From IMG/VR virus record IMGVR_UViG_3300027668_000053, positions 1 to 32,971 of that record: a DNA stretch of 32,971 bases. The stretch is one strand, 5' to 3'. The notes under the pieces are model-generated. The model searched no databases and was not told the DNA's origin. It worked only from the letters and a program-made list of their open reading frames with translations. The translations under genes and the position numbers were made by a program. Positions 8,356 to 15,698 of this stretch are shown in pieces (the stretch's first letter is position 1; each line of letters opens with the position of its first letter). This DNA is from a virus.

Positions 8356-10251
8356 ATGGCGAACCGCTCATTATTTAGTAGACTGTCAAGATTATTTTCA
8401 TCCGATGTAATAGTAAGAAATATCGGAGGGGATCAATTAAAGATAGTTGATACTAACAATATACAGAGTACTGGTAAATACCAGACTAACTCACTGATGG
8501 ACAAATTTAGCCGTCTTTATATATACAACAATAAAAATATATTTAACCCTAATGTAAATTATCAGACATTAAGGATTCAACTCTATTCTGATTATGAGGC
8601 AATGGATACTGATCCTATCATAGCATCAGCTTTAGATATTCTAGCAGATGAAGCTACTGTAAAGAGTGATAAGAATGAAGTACTAGGAATTAAATCATCA
8701 GATGAGAATATACAAAGAGTACTATATAATTTATTCTACGATGTACTTAACATAGAATTTAACTTATGGAGCTGGACACGTAATATGTGTAAGCACGGTG
8801 ACTTTTTCTTAAAGTTAGAGATAGCAGAGAAATTTGGTGTTTATAATGTTATTCCTTATACCGTATATAATATGGTAAGATTTGAAGGATTAGATCCTGA
8901 AAAACCTCAAGGTGTAACTTTTCAATTAGATCCTGATGGATTAGCTTCTTCTCAAGATCCTAATTATATACCTAAAAGAGATGCTAAAACAATACAATTT
9001 GATAACTACGAAATAGCACATTTTAGATTACTATCAGATACTAACTACCTACCTTACGGCCGTTCTTACTTAGAACCAGCAAGAAAGATATATAAACAAG
9101 TTACTCTTATGGAGGATGCGATGTTAATACACCGTATAATGAGAGCTCCTGAGAAAAGAATGTTCTACGTTAATGTAGGTAATATACCTCCTAATGAAGT
9201 AGAGAACTTTATGCAGAAGACTATTACACAGATGAAAAAGACTCCTTATGTAGGATCTGATGGTCAATATAACTTAAAGTTCAATATGCAGAATATGATG
9301 GAAGATTTCTATCTACCTGTTAGAGGAGGAGATACTTCTACTCGTATTGAGACTACTAAAGGATTAGAGTACGATGGAACAAACGATGTACAGTACTTAC
9401 AAGCTAAGTTATTTGCTGCATTAAAGATACCTAAGGCATACTTTGGATATGAAGGTGATTTAAGCGGGAAAGCTACTCTAGCAGCAGAAGATATTAGATT
9501 TGCTCGTACAGTAGAGAGAATACAAAGAATTATAGAATCAGAGTTAACTAAGATAGCTTTAGTACATTTATATACTCAAGGATTTACAGGTGAGAGTTTA
9601 ACTAACTTTGAATTAAAGTTAACTACTCCATCTATTATATTTGAACAAGAGAAAATAGCTCTATTAAAAGAGAAGGTAGATCTTGCAAACCAAATGAAAG
9701 ACACTAAACTATTCTCTTCAGACTACATATATGAAAATATATTCGATCTATCAGAAGATGCTTACATGGAAATGAGAGACTTAGTTAGAGAAGATAGTAA
9801 ACGACTATTCAGAATAGCACAGATAGAAGGTGAAGGAAACGATCCTGCTAAATCAGGTACTTCTTACGGTACACCACATGATCTTGCTTCTATGTACGGT
9901 AGACGTTCTACTTCAACACCGAAAGGCGGAGGACCAGATGATTTACCTCCTGGATATTCCGAAGTAGAAGAAACACCTGAATGGGGAGAACCAGGCCCAG
10001 AAGGAGGAAGACCAACTGAGAAGGCATCTATATACGGTACTAATAAAGGCTTAGGAGGACGTGATCCTCTAGGGACACATGGCATGCATGGAGGCTTTCC
10101 TTCAGACAATGACAATGTTATGGAAGGCCTAACAACTAAAACAGTTTACCATAAAAATAAAGATATGCTCAAAGATATTGTCTTTAAGAAAGATACGGTG
10201 AAAGAATCAGAAATGTTAAAAGAGGATAACATTAGAGATTTAGGAAACTAA
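8356..10251 (+). CDS. gp20: Portal vertex protein, T4 gp20-like (631 aa)
   Basis: Portal proteins form the dodecameric ring at one capsid vertex that initiates prohead assembly and channels DNA. The T4-type signature runs throughout: the N-terminal YSDYEAMDTDPIIASALDILADE (about residues 77-99), WSWTRNMCKHGDFFLKLEIAEKFG (about 138-161), RIMRAPEKRMFYVNVGN (about 259-275), the AKLFAALKIPKAYFGYEGDL tunnel/helix region (about 353-372), and ETTKGLEYDGTNDVQYL. T4 gp20 is 524 aa. This protein has an extra low-complexity C-terminal tail of roughly 100 residues, rich in G, P and E, ending in a charged stretch (ESEMLKEDNIRDLGN). The tail may be disordered or processed. It follows terL under promoter-like motif 2. 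Confidence 0.95.
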   Translation: MANRSLFSRLSRLFSSDVIVRNIGGDQLKIVDTNNIQSTGKYQTNSLMDKFSRLYIYNNKNIFNPNVNYQTLRIQLYSDYEAMDTDPIIASALDILADEATVKSDKNEVLGIKSSDENIQRVLYNLFYDVLNIEFNLWSWTRNMCKHGDFFLKLEIAEKFGVYNVIPYTVYNMVRFEGLDPEKPQGVTFQLDPDGLASSQDPNYIPKRDAKTIQFDNYEIAHFRLLSDTNYLPYGRSYLEPARKIYKQVTLMEDAMLIHRIMRAPEKRMFYVNVGNIPPNEVENFMQKTITQMKKTPYVGSDGQYNLKFNMQNMMEDFYLPVRGGDTSTRIETTKGLEYDGTNDVQYLQAKLFAALKIPKAYFGYEGDLSGKATLAAEDIRFARTVERIQRIIESELTKIALVHLYTQGFTGESLTNFELKLTTPSIIFEQEKIALLKEKVDLANQMKDTKLFSSDYIYENIFDLSEDAYMEMRDLVREDSKRLFRIAQIEGEGNDPAKSGTSYGTPHDLASMYGRRSTSTPKGGGPDDLPPGYSEVEETPEWGEPGPEGGRPTEKASIYGTNKGLGGRDPLGTHGMHGGFPSDNDNVMEGLTTKTVYHKNKDMLKDIVFKKDTVKESEMLKEDNIRDLGN

Positions 10252-10255
10252 CCCA

Positions 10256-10264
10256 TATTTATAA
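10256..10264 (+). promoter_or_regulatory. Late-promoter-like motif 3 (TATTTATAA)
   Basis: CATATTTATAATA lies in the 28-base gap after the portal gene, with the core ending 15 bases before the next ATG. It has the same orientation and core as the other nine sites. Confidence 0.6.
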
Positions 10265-10279
10265 TAGTAAACGTGTAGA

Positions 10280-11134
10280 ATGAAAATAAAACACTCAAAA
10301 TTACGTAATACTGGTCTTATCTTCGAATTGTTAGTAAAGCAGATAGCTGCTGATACACTTAACAATAAGGATAGTAAGGCTGTAGGTATACTAAAGAACC
10401 ACTTCGGAGGAAGAACATCGCTAGTAAGAGAATTCAAATTATATGAATTTATATTAAAGAATAGAGGAGTAGACAGGCACAAAGCTGAAACTATACTTTC
10501 TACTATAACTGAGGTATCTCGAAAACTAGATCAGTCGCAACTTAAAAAACAGAAGTATGCTCTTGTAGCTGAAATAAAGAAATCGTATAATATAGATGAT
10601 TTTTTTGCTATTCAAGTTAGAGACTATAAAGCACTTGCTTCCCTTTACTGTTTACTAGAAGGACAGAATGCTAAAACAATAGTATCTCCTTCAGATTTAG
10701 TAAATAATAAAACTACAATTTTAGAACACCTTACTTCCACTATACAGGATAAAGATGATGTTAAAGAAAGTTTAATCGAGGAGTATTCTAAATACGACAA
10801 AGATTTAAGATTATTAACATTTAAAATACTATTAGAAAAATTCAACGATAACTATAAAGAACTCCTTCCTGAACAGAAGAATATATTAAAACTCTTTATT
10901 ACATCAGTTGAATCTACTTCTGCTTTACGTAAAATAGTTAATGAGGAACTTATTAAGATTAGCGATATAATCAATAAGTACGGAGCTAAAATTAAAGACG
11001 AAGTAGTAAAGATTAAATTAGATGAAATTTCTAAATCTATCAAACCAGTAAGTGCTAAAGAGAAAATTAAAGATAGTCATTTAGTTAATCTTATGCAATA
11101 TTATGATTTAGTTAATGAACTAAAAACATTCTAA
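10280..11134 (+). CDS. Conserved T4-like phage head-cluster protein (284 aa), role unknown
   Basis: The N-terminal block MKIKHSKLRNTGLIFELLVKQIAADTLNNKDSKAVGILK is one I remember as strongly conserved in marine T4-like phages next to head genes, without an assigned function. The rest is predicted all-helical and lysine-rich (YALVAEIKKSYNIDDFF, KFNDNYKELLPEQKNILKLFITSVES), with no membrane or catalytic motifs. It lies between portal and protease, where T4 has the small core proteins gp67 and gp68. A prohead-core or assembly role is therefore plausible, although it is much longer than those. It is preceded by promoter-like motif 3 and separated from the next gene by one base, so these genes are probably co-translated. 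Confidence 0.75.
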   Translation: MKIKHSKLRNTGLIFELLVKQIAADTLNNKDSKAVGILKNHFGGRTSLVREFKLYEFILKNRGVDRHKAETILSTITEVSRKLDQSQLKKQKYALVAEIKKSYNIDDFFAIQVRDYKALASLYCLLEGQNAKTIVSPSDLVNNKTTILEHLTSTIQDKDDVKESLIEEYSKYDKDLRLLTFKILLEKFNDNYKELLPEQKNILKLFITSVESTSALRKIVNEELIKISDIINKYGAKIKDEVVKIKLDEISKSIKPVSAKEKIKDSHLVNLMQYYDLVNELKTF

Positions 11135-11135
11135 T

Positions 11136-11369
11136 ATGAAAAGATCTATTCTAATACAATTAGTAAGAGAAGTATTAACAGAAACTAGTACCACAAATAC
11201 GGGAGGAGCTACAATGAAAGCAGGTCAAGGATCTGCTAAAGGACATGTAGGAGCATTCGGTACAGATGAAACAAAAAATAAAGCAACTAAATCATCAAAG
11301 AAAGACGGTTTAAAAGTAGTTAAGAGACCTAAAAGGCCCACAAGCACTAAACTTATAGATTATATATAA
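11136..11369 (+). CDS. Small basic head protein mimicking the capsid protein's N-arm (77 aa)
   Basis: The N-terminal leader MKRSILIQLVREVLTE ends with a possible prohead-protease site (LTE, Glu16). It is followed by TSTTNTGGATMKAGQG (residues 17-32). The major capsid protein encoded at 15699-17303 has GNSTNSGGATFTAGQG at residues 59-74, directly after its own likely cleavage site (VAE58). Over 17 ungapped positions, 11 are identical. The rest of the protein is glycine-rich and then basic (KSSKKDGLKVVKRPKRP), ending STKLIDYI. It sits where T4 keeps the small core proteins gp67/gp68. I infer an internal or capsid-interior protein processed by gp21 that may bind where the capsid N-arm binds. Confidence 0.7.
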   Translation: MKRSILIQLVREVLTETSTTNTGGATMKAGQGSAKGHVGAFGTDETKNKATKSSKKDGLKVVKRPKRPTSTKLIDYI

Positions 11370-13055
11370 ATGAGAACAGTAACAACAACAGAAAAATATA
11401 GAGCTGTAAACGAAGGAGCAATGTCTCCTAAAGAATTTGTAAGACAAATGCGTTTAACTCACCCACAACATATCAGTCAATTTAATGGCTACGACGATAC
11501 TGTTCAAATATTAAAGAATAGAGGTCTATTATTTGAAACTTCAACTGTCAAAGTAGAAGCTAAGAAAGCTAAGGTAGAAGTACTTGCAGAAGAGAATTAT
11601 AGCAAAAAGGGAGAACAACCTATTAACTACTCTTTAGATACTTTAGATAGAGGAATAAGAGTAGAATTAGAAACTGCAGGTGTAAATCTTCCTGTAGATC
11701 ATATCACAGAAGATGACTATAATGCAGCATATAAAAAAGCTAAAGCTAATTTAGACAAAAATTGTAATCACTACCTAGATCTAATATCAGGAAATTCCGA
11801 TAAAGTAGACAAACATGATAAAGCAGTAGAAGTTACTACTAACAATCACGTTGATACTTTTAACGGACTTAAAAAAGCAACCTTAAAAGAAGGGTTTGGA
11901 GATGGAATAGATGTTACTGCTCATATAGCAGATGATGAATCAGACAACGGAGTACCTAAGGATTTAAAATTAGAAAAGAAAAGACTTCCAAGAGGATTAA
12001 AACTAGTTAAAGAAAACTTGGAGAACATTATTAAACACATAAAAGACCATTATAAAGACGTATTTCCTGGTAATGAATTAAATGATATAATTCAAGAGTT
12101 TATTAAAATGCATCATAGTGACTTAGCTAGAGGAGAAGATCCATTAGAGGAGTTTAATCAATTCATTGATGCTAATTACCAAATGAAAATACAAGAAAAG
12201 CAATCCACTATGGATACTGACTCAGACTCTACCACTCTAACACATGATTGTGCATCTCACGTACTTCATGAAAAGCTAGGACCCGGTATATGTCTACATG
12301 GACGTCATACTTTAGTAGAAACAGCACCTGGAAAGGGAGAAGTTACTCATTATGATGTATTCTTTAAGAACAGTAATAAGATTGTTAAGAACCTTTCTGT
12401 TAATGAGCTGAACGTTGTATCAATGGAAGAGCATCACCACAAAAACGAATCTGAAGAAGTAGCAGAAAAGAAAGGTAAAGATCACGACGGAGATGGAGAC
12501 ATCGATGGAGATGATTATATGCATGCTAAAGATAAAGCTATTAAAAAAGCAATGGGTAAAGATGAGCAACTTAAAGAAGCTATTAAATCCATTATCAAGA
12601 AAACACTTATTAACGAAGCTGCTACAGCCAAACTATCAGATTGGGGAAAAGGCTACGATAATTTTCCAGGCGTTAAACCAGTAGTTAATGAATTAGAAAA
12701 TATTGTAACAGAAATAGAGCAATTTCATGATAAGATGGCAGAAAAAATTGCAGGTGCATTTGCTAAAACATCTGAATTTAGAAACGAAGAAGGTTTAAAG
12801 ATAGGTGCATTTATTTCTCCATCCTTAGAAGCTGCCTTTAAGCAGGATTTAAGACCGGTAATAAAAGGAGGATACACTTCTAAAGTATCTCTACCTAAAG
12901 TTAGAACAATCTCTAAAGCAGAAATTGATGCTCAACAAATGCAAGAAGCTCCTATAGAAGAAAAAGAATCTTTATTTGCTCCAACTGTAAACGGAACATT
13001 AAGAGAAAACAACACTAATTTCGACCTTAGAAAATTCTTAAAGGAAAATAAATAG
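11370..13055 (+). CDS. Head/core-associated multidomain protein with Ca-binding-like loop (561 aa)
   Basis: It starts directly after the previous stop. Visible blocks are AMSPKEFVRQMRLTHPQH near the N-terminus, then a helical charged region with KENLENIIKHIKDHYKDVFPGNELNDIIQEF (about residues 215-245). A compact module follows with CASHVLHEKLGPGICLHGRHTLVET and VTHYDVFFKNSNKIVKNL (about 294-345). The loop DHDGDGDIDGDDYMHAKD starts at Asp371 and has the alternating acidic pattern of EF-hand or dockerin calcium loops. A helical C-terminal part ends in NFDLRKFLKENK. I recall the HE-G-G-C-HT...THYDV module and the DGDGDID-DDY loop from marine phage structural proteins. It is placed between core genes and protease; a structural or core role is inferred and no enzyme site is seen. 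Confidence 0.72.
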   Translation: MRTVTTTEKYRAVNEGAMSPKEFVRQMRLTHPQHISQFNGYDDTVQILKNRGLLFETSTVKVEAKKAKVEVLAEENYSKKGEQPINYSLDTLDRGIRVELETAGVNLPVDHITEDDYNAAYKKAKANLDKNCNHYLDLISGNSDKVDKHDKAVEVTTNNHVDTFNGLKKATLKEGFGDGIDVTAHIADDESDNGVPKDLKLEKKRLPRGLKLVKENLENIIKHIKDHYKDVFPGNELNDIIQEFIKMHHSDLARGEDPLEEFNQFIDANYQMKIQEKQSTMDTDSDSTTLTHDCASHVLHEKLGPGICLHGRHTLVETAPGKGEVTHYDVFFKNSNKIVKNLSVNELNVVSMEEHHHKNESEEVAEKKGKDHDGDGDIDGDDYMHAKDKAIKKAMGKDEQLKEAIKSIIKKTLINEAATAKLSDWGKGYDNFPGVKPVVNELENIVTEIEQFHDKMAEKIAGAFAKTSEFRNEEGLKIGAFISPSLEAAFKQDLRPVIKGGYTSKVSLPKVRTISKAEIDAQQMQEAPIEEKESLFAPTVNGTLRENNTNFDLRKFLKENK

Positions 13056-13061
13056 AACCAC

Positions 13062-13640
13062 ATGACACAATTACTAGTAGATGTTACGCCATTTAAGTCC
13101 GTACTAAAAGAAGCGAAAGGGAGACCTGGAGTTTATGAAGTAGAGGGTGTTATGCAAAGAGCTAAAGCAGAAAATCAAAACGGTAGAGTTTACAAAAAAG
13201 AGATTCTCATGAGAGAAGCTAAGAAGTATGTAGATGAATTCGTTAAAAGAGGAAATGCTTTTGGAGAACTAGATCACCCAGAATCTCCAATCGTATCTTT
13301 AAAAAATGCTTCCCACGTAGTTAAAGACTTATGGTGGAAAGGAGATGATCTTATGGGTAAAGTAGAACTACTTAATACTCCATCAGGTAATATTGTTAAG
13401 GAGATTATAAAAGCAGGTCATACTATTGGTATCTCTTCTAGAGGAACAGGCTCAGTTAATCAAACTAATGAAGGACATTTAGAAGTACAACCAGACTTTG
13501 AATTAGTATGTTGGGACTTTGTATCTAATCCTTCTACTCATGGAGCATTTATGAATCCTATAACACTACAAGAAGGTAAATCTCAAGTATCTCCTTACTT
13601 AAATCTAGATTCAATACTCAACGATATACTAAGAGCGTAA
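13062..13640 (+). CDS. gp21: Prohead core protease, T4 gp21-like serine protease (192 aa)
   Basis: This protein matures the prohead by cleaving scaffold, core, internal and capsid proteins (T4 sites are mostly L/I-x-E). Family hallmarks are N-x-NGRVY with following E (about residues 39-47), the catalytic His72 in FGELDHPE, and the catalytic Ser in IGISSRGTG (Ser125/126). The family's conserved DFVSNPST-like strand is present (WDFVSNPSTHGAFM, about 163-176). T4 gp21 is about 212 aa, so the length is normal. It lies upstream of scaffold and capsid as in T4, but an extra gene (SGNH-like) separates it from gp22. The start at 13062 is the first ATG after the preceding stop. Confidence 0.94.
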   Translation: MTQLLVDVTPFKSVLKEAKGRPGVYEVEGVMQRAKAENQNGRVYKKEILMREAKKYVDEFVKRGNAFGELDHPESPIVSLKNASHVVKDLWWKGDDLMGKVELLNTPSGNIVKEIIKAGHTIGISSRGTGSVNQTNEGHLEVQPDFELVCWDFVSNPSTHGAFMNPITLQEGKSQVSPYLNLDSILNDILRA

Positions 13641-13644
13641 TTTA

Positions 13645-13731
13645 GTGGAACTTACTCCTTACTTACAGGGACTATTCTATTTAGTATGTCTGTTAATATG
13701 CTGGCAACTATATAAAATTAATAATAAATAA
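13645..13731 (+). CDS. Possible 28-aa single-pass membrane peptide (GTG start)
   Basis: The only start in this frame is GTG, five bases after the protease stop. The product begins VELTPYLQGLFYLVCLL and ends CWQLYKINNK, a short hydrophobic segment of about 18 residues followed by a positively charged tail. This is the pattern of a one-pass membrane peptide. It fills most of an otherwise gene-free 100-base gap. Evidence for expression is only positional, GTG starts are not used by any neighbour, and the hydrophobic run could be chance. Confidence 0.25.
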   Translation: MELTPYLQGLFYLVCLLICWQLYKINNK

Positions 13732-13740
13732 TAGGTCTTA

Positions 13741-14475
13741 ATGTCAAATCTTTTTATATACGGTTGCAGCCATAGTGCTCATAACCATTTAGAAGACTAT
13801 GTTAATAAGATCACAGACACCCCACAGGACTATAGTAACCCTTGGTTCCCTACAGATATTGATGTTGATAACCCTGGAGTAGCTGCATCTTGGTATAATA
13901 GGATTTATAACGAACTCAATTTTAATAAGTTTAAATGTTATGCACTGTCTGGTACAAGTAACAACCTTATATTGCAGCAGATATTAGCGACAGCTAATGA
14001 ATGGGAATCTAGAGATACTATCATTATACAAAGAACAGATGGTCTAAGACAATTAAATAGCGCAACCCTATTAAATAAAACTAATCCTAGAAAACTTAAA
14101 GAATATAAAGATAGATTTAATCATCAGTTAATAACCATTCATACACAGGAAATACAGACTATGGTTAAAAGATCAGGTGATTCTCTTAACTCTGCAAATT
14201 GTTTCTTAGATTACCATGAAGAATTTATAATTCCTTTTAAAAAAGACTTTGATTTATACTGGAATAATATCTTTTTAGACCTCATAAGAACCTTAAACAA
14301 AGCTAACCCACATACTAAAATATACTACTGGGTAGATGGAATTAGAGATAAGTTTGAAACTATATGGGAAGCTAGCAAAGGTGAATATCCAGATGGACAT
14401 TGGTCACCAAAAGGAAATAGAGACTTTGCTGATTATGCAATAGATTGTATGAAAAATAATAAAATGTACTTTTAG
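13741..14475 (+). CDS. SGNH/GDSL-hydrolase-like protein inserted between protease and scaffold genes (244 aa)
   Basis: The N-terminus LFIYGCSHSAH carries a block-I-like GCS with Ser10 as candidate nucleophile after a hydrophobic strand. ALSGTSNNLILQQ (about residues 68-80) resembles the block with a conserved Asn. DGHWSPKGNRDFADY (from Asp218, with His220) matches the C-terminal D-x-H block of the SGNH superfamily. Members hydrolyse esters, including acyl or acetyl groups on polysaccharides. No signal peptide is seen, so it acts in the cytoplasm or as a virion part. In T4, gp21 and gp22 are neighbours, so this is an insertion into the head-assembly cluster. The substrate is unknown. GCS-type phage relatives may instead be non-catalytic; superfamily placement is moderately sure. 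Confidence 0.75.
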   Translation: MSNLFIYGCSHSAHNHLEDYVNKITDTPQDYSNPWFPTDIDVDNPGVAASWYNRIYNELNFNKFKCYALSGTSNNLILQQILATANEWESRDTIIIQRTDGLRQLNSATLLNKTNPRKLKEYKDRFNHQLITIHTQEIQTMVKRSGDSLNSANCFLDYHEEFIIPFKKDFDLYWNNIFLDLIRTLNKANPHTKIYYWVDGIRDKFETIWEASKGEYPDGHWSPKGNRDFADYAIDCMKNNKMYF

Positions 14476-14486
14476 TACTTGTTTTT
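14466..14486 (+). terminator. Weak possible terminator at the end of the SGNH-like gene
   Basis: GTACT and AGTAC (5 bp, loop TTT) are followed by TTGTTTTT. The hairpin overlaps the stop codon of the SGNH-like gene and precedes promoter-like motif 4. The stem is short and AT-containing, so this is tentative. Confidence 0.3.
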
Positions 14487-14498
14487 ATAAACCGTATA

Positions 14499-14509
14499 TA
14501 TTTATATAA
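14499..14509 (+). promoter_or_regulatory. Late-promoter-like motif 4 ahead of scaffold and capsid genes
   Basis: TATTTATATAA inside a longer AT run lies 88 bases before the gp22 ATG. It is the longest leader of the ten sites and would drive the scaffold-capsid transcript that ends at the strong terminator after gp23. Confidence 0.6.
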
Positions 14510-14514
14510 AGAAT

Positions 14515-14575
14515 ATGCAATCCTTATATTGCATCAATATACAATAATTTCATATTACGATTCTAAATAATCGTA
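14515..14575 (+). other. Two small hairpins in the scaffold-capsid mRNA leader
   Basis: ATGCAA (14515-14520) pairs with TTGCAT (14529-14534) across an 8-base loop. TACGATT (14556-14562) pairs perfectly with AATCGTA (14569-14575) across a 6-base loop. Both lie between promoter-like motif 4 and the gp22 start, so both would be in the 5' untranslated RNA of the most highly expressed transcript. A role in mRNA stability or translation is only inferred. Confidence 0.4.
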
Positions 14576-14597
14576 GAAACCCACAAATTTTTTAAAA

Positions 14598-15677
14598 ATG
14601 GCAAACAAAGATTTATTCAAGCAAGCTATTGCTGAAGCTAAGTCTGTACGTGAAGCCGCTATTGCTAACGCTAAGGAAGCTTTAGAAGAGTCATTGACTC
14701 CTCATTTAAAAGACATGTTAGCTGCTAAACTTCAAGAGATGGAAGATTCATCGACTGAAGAAGAAGTAGTAAACGAAGTCGAAGAGGAAGTTGAAGAAGC
14801 TCATCATAAAGACGACAAAGACGAAGCACATGCTAAAGACGACACAGATGAAGGTTTAGTAGAAGTTGACGAAGCCGAGGATGACGCAGAAGAAACTGCT
14901 GACGACGCTGAAGAAATTACAGACGACGAAATCGACGCTGAGGCTCACGATGATGAGGCTCACGAAGAAGAAGTTGATGGAGATGCAGATTTATCTGACC
15001 TCTCTGTTGACCAATTTAAGGACATGATTAGAGACATTATCTCACAAGAAGTTGGAGCTGGAGAAGCTGGCGACGATCTTGGAGCTGAATTAGACGCTGG
15101 AGATATTGAAGGACTTGGTGATGAACCAGACACTGAAATTGACGCAATGGATGATTTAGAAGGAGATGCTGACGAGATTGACCTTGATGAATTACTTAAA
15201 GAACTTGACTCATTATCAGAAGCTCCTAAAGAGGACGAAGATATGGATGAAGCTCCTAAAAAGGATAAAGAGGAAGACACAATGGAAGAAGTAGCAGATA
15301 CTAAAACCAAAAATGTTAACCATACTTTAAAAGAAGCTTTAGAAACTATCGAAACTCTTAAATCAGAACTTAACGAAGTTAATATTCTTAACGCAAAATT
15401 ACTTTACGTTAATAAGATCTTTAAGGCAAACGATTTATCTGAGTCTCAAAAAGTAAACGTTATTGCTGCTTTTGATAAAGCAGAAACAGTTAAAGAAGTA
15501 AAATTAGTCTTCGAAACTGTAAGTGAAAACGTTATAGTAAAAAGTAAAAAGGCTAGCATTAAAGAATCATTCGGAAGCGCTTCAAAAACTACTGGAAGTA
15601 CTAAACAAAGTACTGAAGTAATTAATGAGGTATCTGATGCAGTTCGTAGAATGCAGAAATTAGCCGGTATAATTTAA
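14598..15677 (+). CDS. gp22: Prohead scaffold/core protein, T4 gp22-like (359 aa)
   Basis: This is the internal assembly core around which the capsid shell forms; it is degraded by gp21 before packaging. The N-terminus MANKDLFKQAIAEAKSV followed by AAIANAKEALEESLTPHLKDMLAAKLQEM is a typical gp22 start. The middle (about residues 50-235) is extremely acidic, rich in D/E with repeats such as EEEVEEAHHKDD. The C-terminal third is the conserved coiled coil with LNEVNILNAKLLYVNKIFKA, LSESQKVNVIAAFDKAETVKEVKLV and the terminal RRMQKLAGII. T4 gp22 is about 270 aa; the extra length is in the acidic region. It shares a transcript with gp23, which starts 21 bases downstream with no promoter motif between. 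Confidence 0.92.
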   Translation: MANKDLFKQAIAEAKSVREAAIANAKEALEESLTPHLKDMLAAKLQEMEDSSTEEEVVNEVEEEVEEAHHKDDKDEAHAKDDTDEGLVEVDEAEDDAEETADDAEEITDDEIDAEAHDDEAHEEEVDGDADLSDLSVDQFKDMIRDIISQEVGAGEAGDDLGAELDAGDIEGLGDEPDTEIDAMDDLEGDADEIDLDELLKELDSLSEAPKEDEDMDEAPKKDKEEDTMEEVADTKTKNVNHTLKEALETIETLKSELNEVNILNAKLLYVNKIFKANDLSESQKVNVIAAFDKAETVKEVKLVFETVSENVIVKSKKASIKESFGSASKTTGSTKQSTEVINEVSDAVRRMQKLAGII

Positions 15678-15698
15678 TTTAAAAATTCATAAACAAAA

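Noticed and set aside
10443-10460. AATTTATATTAAAG inside the 284-aa gene, close to the late-promoter motif
   Set aside because: It lacks the first T of the TATTTATA core and lies within coding sequence with no gene start downstream. I treat it as chance in AT-rich DNA.
11136-11369. Naming the 77-aa protein T4 gp67 or gp68
   Set aside because: Position fits, but I see no residue-level similarity to either; the only clear similarity is to the capsid protein's own N-arm.
12493-12684. 63-codon frame on the + strand inside the 561-aa gene
   Set aside because: It is a different frame inside a longer gene with conserved motifs; methionine/lysine/leucine-rich without a start context.
14960-15310. 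116-codon serine-rich open frame on the minus strand
   Set aside because: It is antisense to the D/E-rich part of scaffold gp22; GAT/GAA codons read backwards as serine/phenylalanine codons and avoid stops.
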